Part shown: piece by piece, positions 51,372 through 60,188 of the stretch
Position numbering within the stretch: position 1 is the first letter of the stretch
Layout of the letters: the number at the start of each line of letters is the position of its first letter
The notes under the pieces: model-generated
Seen by the model: the letters and a program-made list of their open reading frames with translations, nothing else
What the model was told of the DNA's origin: nothing
Databases searched by the model: none
Translations under genes and position numbers: made by a program
Origin: Streptomyces tailanensis
GTDB taxonomy: Bacteria; Actinomycetota; Actinomycetes; Streptomycetales; Streptomycetaceae
Length of the DNA stretch: 64,000 nt
Assembly: GCF_008386495.1 (NCBI RefSeq)
Contig: NZ_VTHJ01000002.1
Location: 175,128-239,127 of the forward strand
Direction: 5' to 3'

Positions 51372-54230
51372 CTATGCGGCGTCCGCGGCGGCCGGCTCGC
51401 ATTCGGCCCAGATGACCTTGCCCTCGGGGAGGTAGCGCACGCCCCAACTCTGCGACAGTTGCGCGACGAGGAACAGGCCCCGCCCGCCCTCGTCTGTGGT
51501 CGCCGCGCGGCGCAGGTGAGGTGCGGTGTTGCTGGTGTCGGAGACCTCGCAGATCAGGGTGCGGTCGTACAGCAGCCGCACCCTGATGGGGCCCGCGCCG
51601 TGGCGGATGGCGTTGGTGACCAGCTCGCTCAGGATCAGTTCCGCGGCGAACGCGGCCTCGTCGAGTCCCCAGTCGGCCAGTCGCCGGCCGGCGAAGGCGC
51701 GGACTTCGCCGACGAGGGCCGGGTCGGCGGGCAGCTCCCAGGTGGCGACCCGGTCGGGGCCGAGGGCGTGGGTGCGGGCGACGAGCAGGGCGATGTCGTC
51801 GTACGGGTGGGCGGGCGCCACGGTGTCCAGGATCGCCTGGCAGGTCTGCTCGGGGGTGCGCTCCGGGTGGTGGGCCAGGGCGTCGCGCAGCTGGTCGAGG
51901 ACCACGTCGACGTCACGGTGCCGGTCCTCGATGAGTCCGTCGGTGTAGAGGACCAGCTGACTGTTCTCGGGGATGTCGATCTCGACGGCGTCAAAAGGCA
52001 GCCCGCCGAGGCCGAGCGGAGGGCCGGCCGGCAGGTCGGGGTACGACACGGTGCCGTCGGGGCGGACCACCGCGGGCGGCGGATGGCCGGCACGGGCCAT
52101 GACGGACTGCTGCGAGGTCGGGTCGTAGATCACGTACAGGCACGTCGCGCCGATGATGCCTGCGCCCTCGCTGCCGGGGTCCTCGCGGTCCAGGCGCGCC
52201 ACGAGGTTGTCGAGGTGGGTGAGGACCTCCTCCGGGGGGAAGTCGAGTTCGGCGTAGCTGCGTGCGGCGGTCCGCAGTCGCCCCATGGTGGCGGCGGACA
52301 GCATGCCGTGGCCGACGACGTCGCCGACCAGGAGTCCGATGCGGGCGCCGGAGAGCGGGATGACGTCGTACCAGTCTCCGCCGACATCGGACTCGGCGGG
52401 CAGATAGCGGTGGGCGACCTCAACGGCGTCCTGGTCGGGCAGTCCGTGCGGGAGCAGTCTGCGCTGGAGGGCCAGGACCATGGTGCGTTCGTGGGTGTAG
52501 CGCCGGGCGTTGTCGATGGACAGGGCGGCGCGGGCGGCGAGCTCCTGGGCCAGCGAACGGTCGTCGTCACCGAAGGGGGCGGGGTCCTGGGCGCGGTAGA
52601 AGCTGGCGATGCCCAGGACCACCCCGCGCGCGACCAGGGGTACCGCGATGAGGGAGTGGACGTGGGACAGCAGCCGGTCGGTGTGCTCGGGGTCCTGCGC
52701 GAGCCAGCCCGCGGCAGCCTTCAGGTCCGGTTCCAGCACCGCCTGTCCGCCGGTCAGACAGCGCAGCTGGGGCGCGGTCGGGCCGAAGTCGATCCGCTTG
52801 CCGACCGGGGTGAACGGGAGGTCGTCGCGGATGCCGTGGACCACCGTACGCCGCAGATCACCGACAGGATCGGTGGGCTCCTCGCCCCGCAGTACGGCCT
52901 CGGGCAGGTCGACGGTGACGAAGTCGGCCAGGCGCGGGACGGCCGTCTCGGCGAGCTCCTCGGCGGTGCGGCGCACGTCCAGGGTGGTGCCTATGCGGGC
53001 GCTCGCCTCGGACAGCAACTCGAGGCGACGGCGCGCGGCCAGGGCGTACGCGCCGACGTGCGGCTCCCCGAGAAGGAGGAGGCTTCTGGGTGATGGCGTT
53101 GGTAGGGGGCCGGGTGGTGGGGTGACGGGGAGGCGCGTGGGTTGAGGTGCGGCGAGGGCTGCGGGCCGGGGTGCGGCGGCAGGCTCGGCAGGGACGGCCA
53201 GGAGTTCGTCCGGTGGGCGCGGAACGGCCAGGGCTTCGCCTGCCAGGGCCTGTCCTGCCACGGCCTTCCCCGCCCGGTCCCGTACCGGCTCGGCCCCTCC
53301 CACCGGCGCCCCTCCCCGCGACAGGCCGGGCAGGACCGCCTCGACGGCGATGCCCTCCACTCCGGAGGCGCTCGTCATCGGGCGGCTGACGAGGGTGACC
53401 CGGCGCCCGTCGGAGAGGGGTACGTCGATGGCGGCCCGCTGTGCGCGGGAGATCAGCTCGGCGGCCTTCTCCAGGAGGAGGGCCTGGTCGCCGGGGCGCA
53501 GCTCGGGGGCCAGTTCGCCCACCGCGAGGCTGTGGTGCGGCCCGTCGGCGGCTTCGGCTCCGGCGGCGTGGTACGCCCGCAGCAGAGCGCGCCCACGAGC
53601 GGAACTCTGCCCCAGCAGGCGCTGTTCCATCGCCTGGGCCGCTTTGCGGATCACGACGGCGAACTCCGGGTTCTCGGCGCTGCGCGGATAGCCGAAGCAC
53701 AGCACGCCCTCGATACGCCCGCTGAGCGGGTCGTGGACGGGCAGCGCGACGCAGGCGTTCCCCTGGGCGCGCTCCGCGAAGTGCTCGGCGCCGTAGACCT
53801 GGATGAGCTGGCGCTCCGCCAGGGCCAGGCCGATGCCGTTGGTACCGCCGTACTGCTCCGCGAACACGAAGCCCGGGACCCGTTGGATCGCCGGGAGGCC
53901 GCCGGCCAGCATCGGCTCGCCGAATCGGCGCAGGAGGACGGTTCCGTTCGCGTCGGCGACGGAGATGTTGATCTCGCTGCCGGAGTACCTGGACTGCAGC
54001 CGGTCGAGCACCGGTACGGCCGCGCGGACGAGCGGGCCGTCCGGATCGAAGCCGTCGTGGAAGGGGAGGTCGGACCGGTCGGGTGAGAGGCCGAGGGTCC
54101 GGCAGCGCCGCCACGAGTCCAGGATCGACGTCCGCACGCCCCCCTCCGTCACGTCGACCGGCTCACCCTGCAGAAACCGCTCACGGACAAGGGCAGGGCC
54201 GGTGCCGCCTGTGGCACGCCCCGTCGGCAT
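51372..54230 (-). CDS. GAF(AcoR-like)-GAF-SpoIIE phosphatase with C-terminal anti-sigma-type ATPase domain
   Basis: ATG 54230 follows CAGGGA. The 952 residues contain an N-terminal segment resembling the GAF sensor of AcoR-type activators (SWRRCRTLGLSPDRSDLPF, EQYGGTNGIG). Next is a Pro/Ala-rich linker (about 320-390), a second GAF (about 400-570), SpoIIE phosphatase (about 590-800; VGGDWYDVIPLSG, VGDVVGHG) and HATPase_c (about 815-945; ELILSELVTNAIRHG). The C-terminal half closely parallels the phosphatase at 4854-7268, while the sensor half is different. It should couple a small-molecule signal to a sigma-factor partner-switching system. It is transcribed alone. Confidence 0.92.
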   Translation of the reverse strand: MPTGRATGGTGPALVRERFLQGEPVDVTEGGVRTSILDSWRRCRTLGLSPDRSDLPFHDGFDPDGPLVRAAVPVLDRLQSRYSGSEINISVADANGTVLLRRFGEPMLAGGLPAIQRVPGFVFAEQYGGTNGIGLALAERQLIQVYGAEHFAERAQGNACVALPVHDPLSGRIEGVLCFGYPRSAENPEFAVVIRKAAQAMEQRLLGQSSARGRALLRAYHAAGAEAADGPHHSLAVGELAPELRPGDQALLLEKAAELISRAQRAAIDVPLSDGRRVTLVSRPMTSASGVEGIAVEAVLPGLSRGGAPVGGAEPVRDRAGKAVAGQALAGEALAVPRPPDELLAVPAEPAAAPRPAALAAPQPTRLPVTPPPGPLPTPSPRSLLLLGEPHVGAYALAARRRLELLSEASARIGTTLDVRRTAEELAETAVPRLADFVTVDLPEAVLRGEEPTDPVGDLRRTVVHGIRDDLPFTPVGKRIDFGPTAPQLRCLTGGQAVLEPDLKAAAGWLAQDPEHTDRLLSHVHSLIAVPLVARGVVLGIASFYRAQDPAPFGDDDRSLAQELAARAALSIDNARRYTHERTMVLALQRRLLPHGLPDQDAVEVAHRYLPAESDVGGDWYDVIPLSGARIGLLVGDVVGHGMLSAATMGRLRTAARSYAELDFPPEEVLTHLDNLVARLDREDPGSEGAGIIGATCLYVIYDPTSQQSVMARAGHPPPAVVRPDGTVSYPDLPAGPPLGLGGLPFDAVEIDIPENSQLVLYTDGLIEDRHRDVDVVLDQLRDALAHHPERTPEQTCQAILDTVAPAHPYDDIALLVARTHALGPDRVATWELPADPALVGEVRAFAGRRLADWGLDEAAFAAELILSELVTNAIRHGAGPIRVRLLYDRTLICEVSDTSNTAPHLRRAATTDEGGRGLFLVAQLSQSWGVRYLPEGKVIWAECEPAAADAA

Positions 54231-54283
54231 CGGTTCCCTGCCGGACCGAACCACGCTTCACCTCACTCCAACCGCCATCATCC

Positions 54284-54300
54284 GCTTTTAGCAGAAAAGC
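54284..54300. promoter_or_regulatory. Dyad upstream of the SpoIIE phosphatase
   Basis: GCTTTT-AGCAG-AAAAGC is a perfect 6+6 bp dyad in an AT-rich patch 54 bp upstream of the phosphatase start and 61 bp past the cyclase stop. It could be an operator or a weak terminator for the cyclase gene; both genes run on the minus strand. Confidence 0.45.
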
Positions 54301-54360
54301 TGATATTGCCGAGGATACGGTCATTAGGGGCACTAGTCACAGGACTGCTCACCGCACCAC

Positions 54361-55332
54361 TCACAGCACCGCGATCGGGCTGACGGGCGAGCCGGTCCCT
54401 CCGGGTACGTTCAGCGGCGTCACGACGAACAGGAATCTGTGCCTCTCCGCCTCGGCGGTCGCGGCGGAGAGGGCCTCCAGGTCGAGGTTGTCCAGCAACG
54501 GAACTCCCATCGCGGCGACGGCCAGGGCGTGGACGGGCGAGTGCACGCCGTCCACGGGCGAGGGCCGTACGTCGCTGTCACCGTCGCTCCCGAGCAGTAC
54601 GACACCTCGCTCGGCCAGCAGCGGTACGGCGTCCACGTGGAAGCCCGCGCTCGCCGTGTCGGGGTCCCAGGCACCGAGTTCCGCGCGGCGGCGGACGCTG
54701 CCGGTGCGCAGCAGCACCGCGTCACCCTCGCCGATCGTCACGTCGAGTGCCTCCTCGGCGGCGATGACGTCGTCCGCGTGTACGGCCCGGCCGGGTTCCA
54801 GCCAGCGGGTGCCGAGGGCGGCGGGGAGGTCAAGGAGTACCCCCGTCGTCACCAGGGGGCCCAGCGCCGACACCGCGCCGAAGCGGGCGCCCGCGGCGTC
54901 GACGACCTCGCGTGCGGCCCGGCCGTCGTAGAGCCGGCCCCGGTAGGCGATGTGGCACAGCGCGTCGAGATGGGTGACTCCCTTGCCGTGGTAGTCGGCG
55001 GCGATGAAGTCCTTGTGGGTGGCGGGTTCCGGGCTCTCCACGTCCCCGAGGTCGGTCATGTGGTGCAGGGCGGGCTTCTTGTTGTCGGGCCCGGGCCGGG
55101 TGTTCCAGGGCAGCGCCATCGGCACGACCGTCCCGGTCCGCACCTCGGCCATGGCGCGCCGCACATGGTCCGCGGTCACCCGGTTCCAGGCACCGCGGTC
55201 GGCCGGGGTCCAGCGGCCCCAGGTGCGCACCGACGCGAAGAGCGCGTCGAACTCCCGACGGGAGACGGCGGGCCCGTTGCCGGTACCGCCGCGACCAGTC
55301 GGCTTGGGGAGTAGCTCGTCGCCGGCCGCCAT
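54361..55332 (-). CDS. Cyclase-family metal-dependent hydrolase (kynurenine formamidase-like fold)
   Basis: The 323-residue protein shares the family patches of the cyclase at 11724: THLDALCHIAYRGRLYDG as the metal-binding segment (an HxDxxxH variant) and GVLLDLPAALG, GDAVLLRTG, VHSPVHALAVAAMGVPLLDNLDL. It therefore belongs to the same superfamily, but the two are only distant relatives and the neighbours here are not catabolic. It probably hydrolyses an amide, lactone or cyclic imide. The start is uncertain: ATG 55332 was chosen; a TTG at 55368 is in frame and preceded by purine-rich sequence. Confidence 0.83.
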   Translation of the reverse strand: MAAGDELLPKPTGRGGTGNGPAVSRREFDALFASVRTWGRWTPADRGAWNRVTADHVRRAMAEVRTGTVVPMALPWNTRPGPDNKKPALHHMTDLGDVESPEPATHKDFIAADYHGKGVTHLDALCHIAYRGRLYDGRAAREVVDAAGARFGAVSALGPLVTTGVLLDLPAALGTRWLEPGRAVHADDVIAAEEALDVTIGEGDAVLLRTGSVRRRAELGAWDPDTASAGFHVDAVPLLAERGVVLLGSDGDSDVRPSPVDGVHSPVHALAVAAMGVPLLDNLDLEALSAATAEAERHRFLFVVTPLNVPGGTGSPVSPIAVL

Positions 55333-55424
55333 ATCGATCAGGATGGCGGGGCCCGCTCCCCCCTTCAACCGCAGACCCGTAGCTCGGAGTGGCTTGTCAG
55401 TGGTGGGCCGTAAGGTCCCGTGCC

Positions 55425-57251
55425 ATGACCTTGTTACCCGCCGTCGAAGAGTCCTGGGCCCGCATCGACACCTGGCTGGCCCGCCATGCTCCCCTCAGCC
55501 ACGCCCGGCTGCGTCCACCGGCGTCCGAGGCGGACATAGCCGCGGCCGAGCGCACGCTCCAGGTCACGTTCCCTCCCGACCTCGTGGCGTCACTTCGCTG
55601 CCACGACGGGGTCGAACTGGAGGAGGGAACACCGCAGTTGGCGTACTACGGGCCCCTTTCCAAGGTCGCCGACATCGTCAAGAGCACCCAGTTCCAGCGC
55701 GATGTCGGCGAGGGGCTGGCCGACGCGGAGGATGAGGGCGACGAGGAGAACCCGGAGGCTGAGCTGGGGGTGTTCTGGCGCCGGGAGTGGTTGCTGATCA
55801 CCTTGGGCATCGGTTGGCAGTCCTCCGACGGATTGTTCGTCTCCTGCCGCCGTGGGCCCAACTTCGGCCGTGTGGGCCGGTACTTCGACGAGGACGTGCC
55901 CTCCTTCACCCCGTGGTCCTCGCTGCGGCACGCGCTGGCCGACTTCGCCGATGCCCTGGAGGGCGGACACAAGTTCAACTTCCGTGTTCCGCTGGCCGTG
56001 GACGGCGTCCTGCTGTGGGAGGACGAGAGGTCCGTCATCCCGGACCCGGTCTCCCCACTGGTGCTGGCGGCCGCCACCACCGAACCGGTGCCGGCGCCTC
56101 CCGACGCCGCCGAGCCACCGGTCACCCCCACCGGACTTACCGGGCCTGCCGCTTCGGCGCAGGGCGACGGAAGCCGCATTCTCGTCTTCGCCCGCGTCAC
56201 CCGCCCCCGTCCGGAACCGCTGCCGGATCAGCCCGATGTGGTCTTCGTGGAGGGCGTCACCCCGGCCGAACTGCTGCACCGGCTGGGCGCGATCCCCGAC
56301 ACAGTCCGGCCGCGCGGCCGGCGGTGGGCGCAGGACGCGGCGGCCTCGACCTGGGCGGGGCACCGGCCGATGGTCCGGGTGGGCACGGTCGGCGACTGGT
56401 CGTACGCCACCCAGGAGGACGAGCAGGTCGGGGCCGCGCAGTTCGCCCGGCCCGAGGTGCTGCGGCTGCTGTCCGCGGGCAGTCGGGCGGTGGCACTGAC
56501 CAGGCGCGGCCCGGAGGTGTGTCTCTCCGTCACCGAGGACGGCGTCGTGCGTCCGGAAGCGGTCCAACGCGTCATGTCGCCGCGCGAGGGCAACGTGCAG
56601 TCGCCGGGTGGGCACTTGGCCAGGCGTCAAGGGGTGGATCTCTGGCCCGGCTCGACCGCGACGTACGCTCGTCTTCTGGCGGACCTGGCAGAGGATTTCG
56701 GCATTGTCTACCGCCCGGAGCAGGACGCGGCCGAGGCGCTGAGCAGCGCCCTGCTGCTGCCGGTCCTGAACGACTTCCCCGAGTACGAACGCCGGCCCGA
56801 GCCCGAGGTACGCGGCTTCAACCTGGCCGGGGTCCTGGAGCGGGCCCGCCCGCAGCGACTGCGCGGCGCGGTCGCGGCGCAGTTGGCGCGGCTGGCGGCG
56901 GAGACCGGCATCGACTCCTACGAGGAGGTGGCGAACGCGCTGGAGGACATCCGCCGGGGCGAGGCGGTCCGGCTCGACCTGGGCGATCCGCTGGATGTGC
57001 GTATACGCACCCTTGCGGCGGAGAGATGGTCGGCTCGGCAGTTGGCGCGACCCTCATGGCGTGGTGATCAAGAACCCGTCGGCCAGGAGGACCTGAGCGC
57101 CTGGGTGGCGCGGGAGGGCGCGGCACAGGCGTTGCGGGCGTTCGTGCGGCTGCCGGTTCCCGTCGCCGCGTCGAAGATCCTCCACCAGCGGCTCTCCGTC
57201 CACTGGCGCGCCGAATTCGCCGCCGATCTGGCCGATCTGGAAGCTACGTGA
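55425..57251 (+). CDS. SMI1/KNR4 domain protein, large
   Basis: The 608-residue protein starts with a SMI1/KNR4 (SUKH) domain (about 5-170; ASEADIAAAERTLQVTFPPDLVASLRCHDG, then WLLITLGIGWQSSDGLFVSCRRG). A central acidic-to-proline linker follows (about 205-245). A C-terminal half (about 250-600) includes a DUF6461-like stretch (GVTPAELLHRLGAIPDTVRPRG and YATQEDEQVGAAQFARPEVLRLLSAG) and a helical end. SUKH domains bind proteins and often act as immunity proteins against toxins. No toxin gene lies nearby, so that role is conjecture. The DUF number is from memory. Confidence 0.75.
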   Translation: MTLLPAVEESWARIDTWLARHAPLSHARLRPPASEADIAAAERTLQVTFPPDLVASLRCHDGVELEEGTPQLAYYGPLSKVADIVKSTQFQRDVGEGLADAEDEGDEENPEAELGVFWRREWLLITLGIGWQSSDGLFVSCRRGPNFGRVGRYFDEDVPSFTPWSSLRHALADFADALEGGHKFNFRVPLAVDGVLLWEDERSVIPDPVSPLVLAAATTEPVPAPPDAAEPPVTPTGLTGPAASAQGDGSRILVFARVTRPRPEPLPDQPDVVFVEGVTPAELLHRLGAIPDTVRPRGRRWAQDAAASTWAGHRPMVRVGTVGDWSYATQEDEQVGAAQFARPEVLRLLSAGSRAVALTRRGPEVCLSVTEDGVVRPEAVQRVMSPREGNVQSPGGHLARRQGVDLWPGSTATYARLLADLAEDFGIVYRPEQDAAEALSSALLLPVLNDFPEYERRPEPEVRGFNLAGVLERARPQRLRGAVAAQLARLAAETGIDSYEEVANALEDIRRGEAVRLDLGDPLDVRIRTLAAERWSARQLARPSWRGDQEPVGQEDLSAWVAREGAAQALRAFVRLPVPVAASKILHQRLSVHWRAEFAADLADLEAT

Positions 57252-57387
57252 CCGAGGTCCCTTTCCCGGCTCCAGCAAATCGGGCTTCGGCCGTGCGGCG
57301 GGGCACGACAAGACGGGTCCGGCCTCCCCTCGGCCACTCGCGGTTCCCGAACACGCGCTCACCTCTCGCGTCCTGGCCGACCGGGTG

Positions 57388-58728
57388 TCAGGCGGCCTCC
57401 TCCAACGTGTCCTTGGAGTTCTCGGCGGGGCGTCGCCTCGCACGCTGGGGAAGCACGATCAGCAGGGTGCCGAGGGCCAGGCCCAGTGTGGGCAGTACGG
57501 GGATCCGGCCTTCGGGTGCGAAACCGTGTACGGCGAAGCGGGTCAGCGCGGCGACGGCGGCACCGAGGCCGAGCCACAGCGGCCAGGAGCGGCGCGGGGC
57601 GGCGTCCGGTCGGATGGGCCCGTACCGCGCGTCCGGCCGAAGGCGCTCGTACAGGGCCGCCAGCCCGCGGTCCAAGGGCAGCAGAACCGCCACGACTCCG
57701 GCCAGGACGACGCCGAGCACGAGCAGCCAGGGCACCCGCAGCGCCCACCATGCCGCGGATCCGAAGGCGGGTTCGGGCGCGATCCCGGTGAGGTAGAACG
57801 CGGCGGCGACCAGCACAGGCAGCATGTGCCACAGATACAGCGTCATGCTGGCCCCGCCCACCGGGCGCACCACCCGCCACACCCGCTCCCGGTCCAGAAG
57901 CCGCCGCATTCCCCGTGCGGCCAGGAGGCACAGACCCACCTGGGCCACCGCCCACGCCAGCATCGCCGCCGACGGCGGATCGGTGTTGCTCGGGCTCTGC
58001 CCGGTCACCAGGATCAGGCTGACCGGGAACGGCCCGAGACCGACCAGTGCCACGAAGGCCAACCCTCCGCCCGCCGCCATCGCGGGCGCGACCGCCCGGT
58101 GTCCGGTCAGCCGACCGTCGCGCCAGCAGAAGCCCAACTGGTAGGCCACGCCCCACACGAGCACGTAGTTGAGCAGCCCGACGTACGGCGTGTGCACCGC
58201 CACCACCGACACGCTCGCGGCCAGGGCGACCACGCCCATGGCCAGGGGAACGGCCGGCCCCCAGCGCCGGTGCGCCGCGTGCAGGACCGGGGTCAGCGCA
58301 CTGAGAATCAGATACACCGGGAGGAACCAGAACTGCATCGCCATCGCCCACCCCACCAGCGCGAGGGTGTCCGGATCCACGCCGACCGCCGCACAGACCC
58401 CTACGGCGAGCAGCACGAGGGCGCTGTACACGCCCGCCGGGAGCAGCAGCCGCAGCGCCCGTCCCGCCACCCACCCGGCCGCCGTACCACCCGCCGCCCG
58501 GGCGCGCACCCAGGAGCCGCCCGCCGCATGGCCCCCGGCCAGGAAGAACAGCGGCATGACCTGGAAGCCCAGGGTCAGCCACTGGGTCCACGGAACGACC
58601 GCCAGCAGCTCGGGCGCGGTGATCTCCCCTCCGGGTCCGCGGACCAGAGCGGTGATCAGCCAGTGGCCGATCACCACCAGCACGATGGCCCAGGCGCGCA
58701 GGAAGTCGACGTAGCGATCTCTGCTCAT
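57388..58728 (-). CDS. Acyltransferase-3 family integral membrane protein
   Basis: The 446-residue protein has ten or more membrane helices. The acyltransferase-3 hallmarks are an N-terminal RYVDFLRAWAIVLVVIGHW (conserved R and the catalytic-type His), MPLFFLAGGHAAGGSW and FWFLPVYLILSALTPVLH. Family members O-acetylate or acylate sugars, cell-wall polymers or antibiotics across the membrane. No signature for a specific acceptor is visible. The start ATG 58728 is followed immediately by the conserved motif, so there is no room for a longer N-domain. It is divergent from the maleylpyruvate-isomerase-like gene. Confidence 0.88.
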   Translation of the reverse strand: MSRDRYVDFLRAWAIVLVVIGHWLITALVRGPGGEITAPELLAVVPWTQWLTLGFQVMPLFFLAGGHAAGGSWVRARAAGGTAAGWVAGRALRLLLPAGVYSALVLLAVGVCAAVGVDPDTLALVGWAMAMQFWFLPVYLILSALTPVLHAAHRRWGPAVPLAMGVVALAASVSVVAVHTPYVGLLNYVLVWGVAYQLGFCWRDGRLTGHRAVAPAMAAGGGLAFVALVGLGPFPVSLILVTGQSPSNTDPPSAAMLAWAVAQVGLCLLAARGMRRLLDRERVWRVVRPVGGASMTLYLWHMLPVLVAAAFYLTGIAPEPAFGSAAWWALRVPWLLVLGVVLAGVVAVLLPLDRGLAALYERLRPDARYGPIRPDAAPRRSWPLWLGLGAAVAALTRFAVHGFAPEGRIPVLPTLGLALGTLLIVLPQRARRRPAENSKDTLEEAA

Positions 58729-58826
58729 ACGTCGTCATGCTGCCCTGTGTCCCAGGTCATCGGCGTGGCAAGACCATGCCGCAACCAACCCGTGCCCGGC
58801 ACGACACCATCCGCGCACGCCAACTG

Positions 58827-58844
58827 GGTTGGAAGGGACCAACC
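58827..58844. promoter_or_regulatory. Dyad GGTTGG-AAGGGA-CCAACC in a divergent gap
   Basis: A perfect 6+6 bp dyad lies 20 bp upstream of the predicted start of the isomerase-like gene, and between it and the divergent acyltransferase gene. An AACC repeat continues downstream (AACCTTTCAACCTACC). It is a candidate operator for either gene; the regulator is unknown. Confidence 0.45.
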
Positions 58845-58864
58845 TTTCAACCTACCTTGCCGAT

Positions 58865-59491
58865 GTGGATCTCTTCTCACGTTCCTGGACAGCACTGCTC
58901 ACGACCGTCGCCGAACTGTCGGACGAGGACTTCGCCCAGCCGTCCGGCTGCGCCGGCTGGCTCGTGCGGGACCTGGTGTGCCACCTGGTCATCGACGCGC
59001 AGGACGTCCTGATCACCCTCGTGACCCCGGCCGACGCGGAACCGACCCGTGATGCGGTGACCTACTGGGAGGTCTCCGCGACGCCGCCCGCCGGTGACGA
59101 CCCGCTCAACGCGCTGACCGTACGGCTGGCCGCCGCGCACGGGGAGCCGTGGCTGCTCAAGTTCCACCTCGACGACGTCGGCTCCGCCGCCGGTCGCGCC
59201 GCCGGACTCGCCGACCCGGCCCTCCGGGTCAGCACCCGCGACGAGGTCCTCACCGTGGGCGACCACCTCTCCGCGTACGTCCTGGAGTGGACGCTGCACC
59301 ACCTCGACCTGGTCGCGCACCTCCCGAACGCGGCGGGACCGCCGACGGCGGGGCTTGCCCGGTCACACGAGCTGCTGGAGAGCATCGCCCGGGCCGAGTT
59401 CCCCGTGTCGTTCTCCGACCAGGACGCGCTCCACCGGTGTGTGGACGTTCCCCGGCGCCGGGCCGGGCACGCTGGACGTGGGCGCTCGTAG
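58865..59491 (+). CDS. Mycothiol-dependent maleylpyruvate isomerase-like (DinB-fold) protein
   Basis: The start is taken as GTG 58865, since upstream sequence includes the operator-like dyad; an earlier TTG at 58829 is possible. The 208-residue protein has the four-helix DinB/MPI fold: WTALLTTVAELSDEDFAQPSGCAGWLVRDLVCHLVIDAQ with the His ligand in CHLV, and E-x3-H in LEWTLHHLDLVAHLPN. These residues correspond to the Zn site of maleylpyruvate isomerase as I recall it. The last 20 residues (from HRCVDVPRRR) look unlike the usual C-terminus, and a neighbouring frame reads TGVWTFPGAGPG, so a late frameshift is possible. Confidence 0.78.
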   Translation: MDLFSRSWTALLTTVAELSDEDFAQPSGCAGWLVRDLVCHLVIDAQDVLITLVTPADAEPTRDAVTYWEVSATPPAGDDPLNALTVRLAAAHGEPWLLKFHLDDVGSAAGRAAGLADPALRVSTRDEVLTVGDHLSAYVLEWTLHHLDLVAHLPNAAGPPTAGLARSHELLESIARAEFPVSFSDQDALHRCVDVPRRRAGHAGRGRS

Positions 59492-59541
59492 ACTGGCGGC
59501 CGGATCTCGGCGGGCGAAGCGGAGCGGACGGAACCGGCTCG

Positions 59542-60177
59542 ATGACTGTCCACATCCTGATCGTCGACGACCATCCCGTCGTACGCCTCGGCCTCCGCGG
59601 CATGCTCGAGGCCTACGACGACCTGCGCGTCGTGAGCGAGGCCGGCTCCGGCGACGAGGCGACCGTCCTCGCCGCCGCGACGCGCCCGGACGTCATCCTG
59701 ATGGACCTGCGGATGCCGGGTGCCGACGGCGCCACCGCGACGGCGCGCATCCGCCAGGAACACCCCGGCGTCCGTGTGCTCGTGCTGACCACCTACGAAG
59801 GCGACGCCGACATCCTGCCGGCGATCGAGGCCGACGTCACCGGTTACCTGCTCAAGGACACCCCGATCGGCACCCTGACCGACGCGATCCGCGCGGCCGC
59901 CCGCGGCGAAACCGTCCTCGCCCCGCCGGTGGCCGCCCGGCTGGTGACCCACATGCAGGCGCCGGCCGGGGAGCAGCTGACCCCCTGCGAGGTTCAGGTA
60001 CCCGGCCTCGTCGCGCGCGGTCTGTCCAACAGCGAGATCGGCCGGCAGCTGTACATCGGCGAAGCGACGGTGAAGACGCACCTGCTGCGCACGTTCGTCA
60101 AGCTGGGCGTCAACGACCGCACCGCGGCCGTCACCGTCGCCCTCTCCCGCGGCATTCTCACCTCACCTCACCAGTGA
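59542..60177 (+). CDS. Orphan LuxR-type (NarL/FixJ) response regulator
   Basis: The 211-residue protein has a receiver domain (about 1-120; VDDHPVVRLGLRG, phosphorylatable Asp in VILMDLRMPG, LLKDTP) and a LuxR helix-turn-helix (about 145-205; NSEIGRQLYIGEATVKTHL). The helix-turn-helix start is unusual. LTPCEVQVPGLVARG is read where LTPREREVLGLVARG is almost invariant, so the first scaffold helix has lost its RERE-x-L core. No sensor kinase gene is adjacent, although NarL-type regulators usually follow one. It may be phosphorylated by a distant kinase, or be decaying. Confidence 0.88.
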   Translation: MTVHILIVDDHPVVRLGLRGMLEAYDDLRVVSEAGSGDEATVLAAATRPDVILMDLRMPGADGATATARIRQEHPGVRVLVLTTYEGDADILPAIEADVTGYLLKDTPIGTLTDAIRAAARGETVLAPPVAARLVTHMQAPAGEQLTPCEVQVPGLVARGLSNSEIGRQLYIGEATVKTHLLRTFVKLGVNDRTAAVTVALSRGILTSPHQ

Positions 60178-60188
60178 GCGGTCAGCGT

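Noticed and set aside
55425..57251. Part of a toxin-immunity locus because of the SMI1/KNR4 domain
   Set aside because: No toxin, secretion or repeat-containing gene is next to it; neighbours are metabolic or membrane genes.
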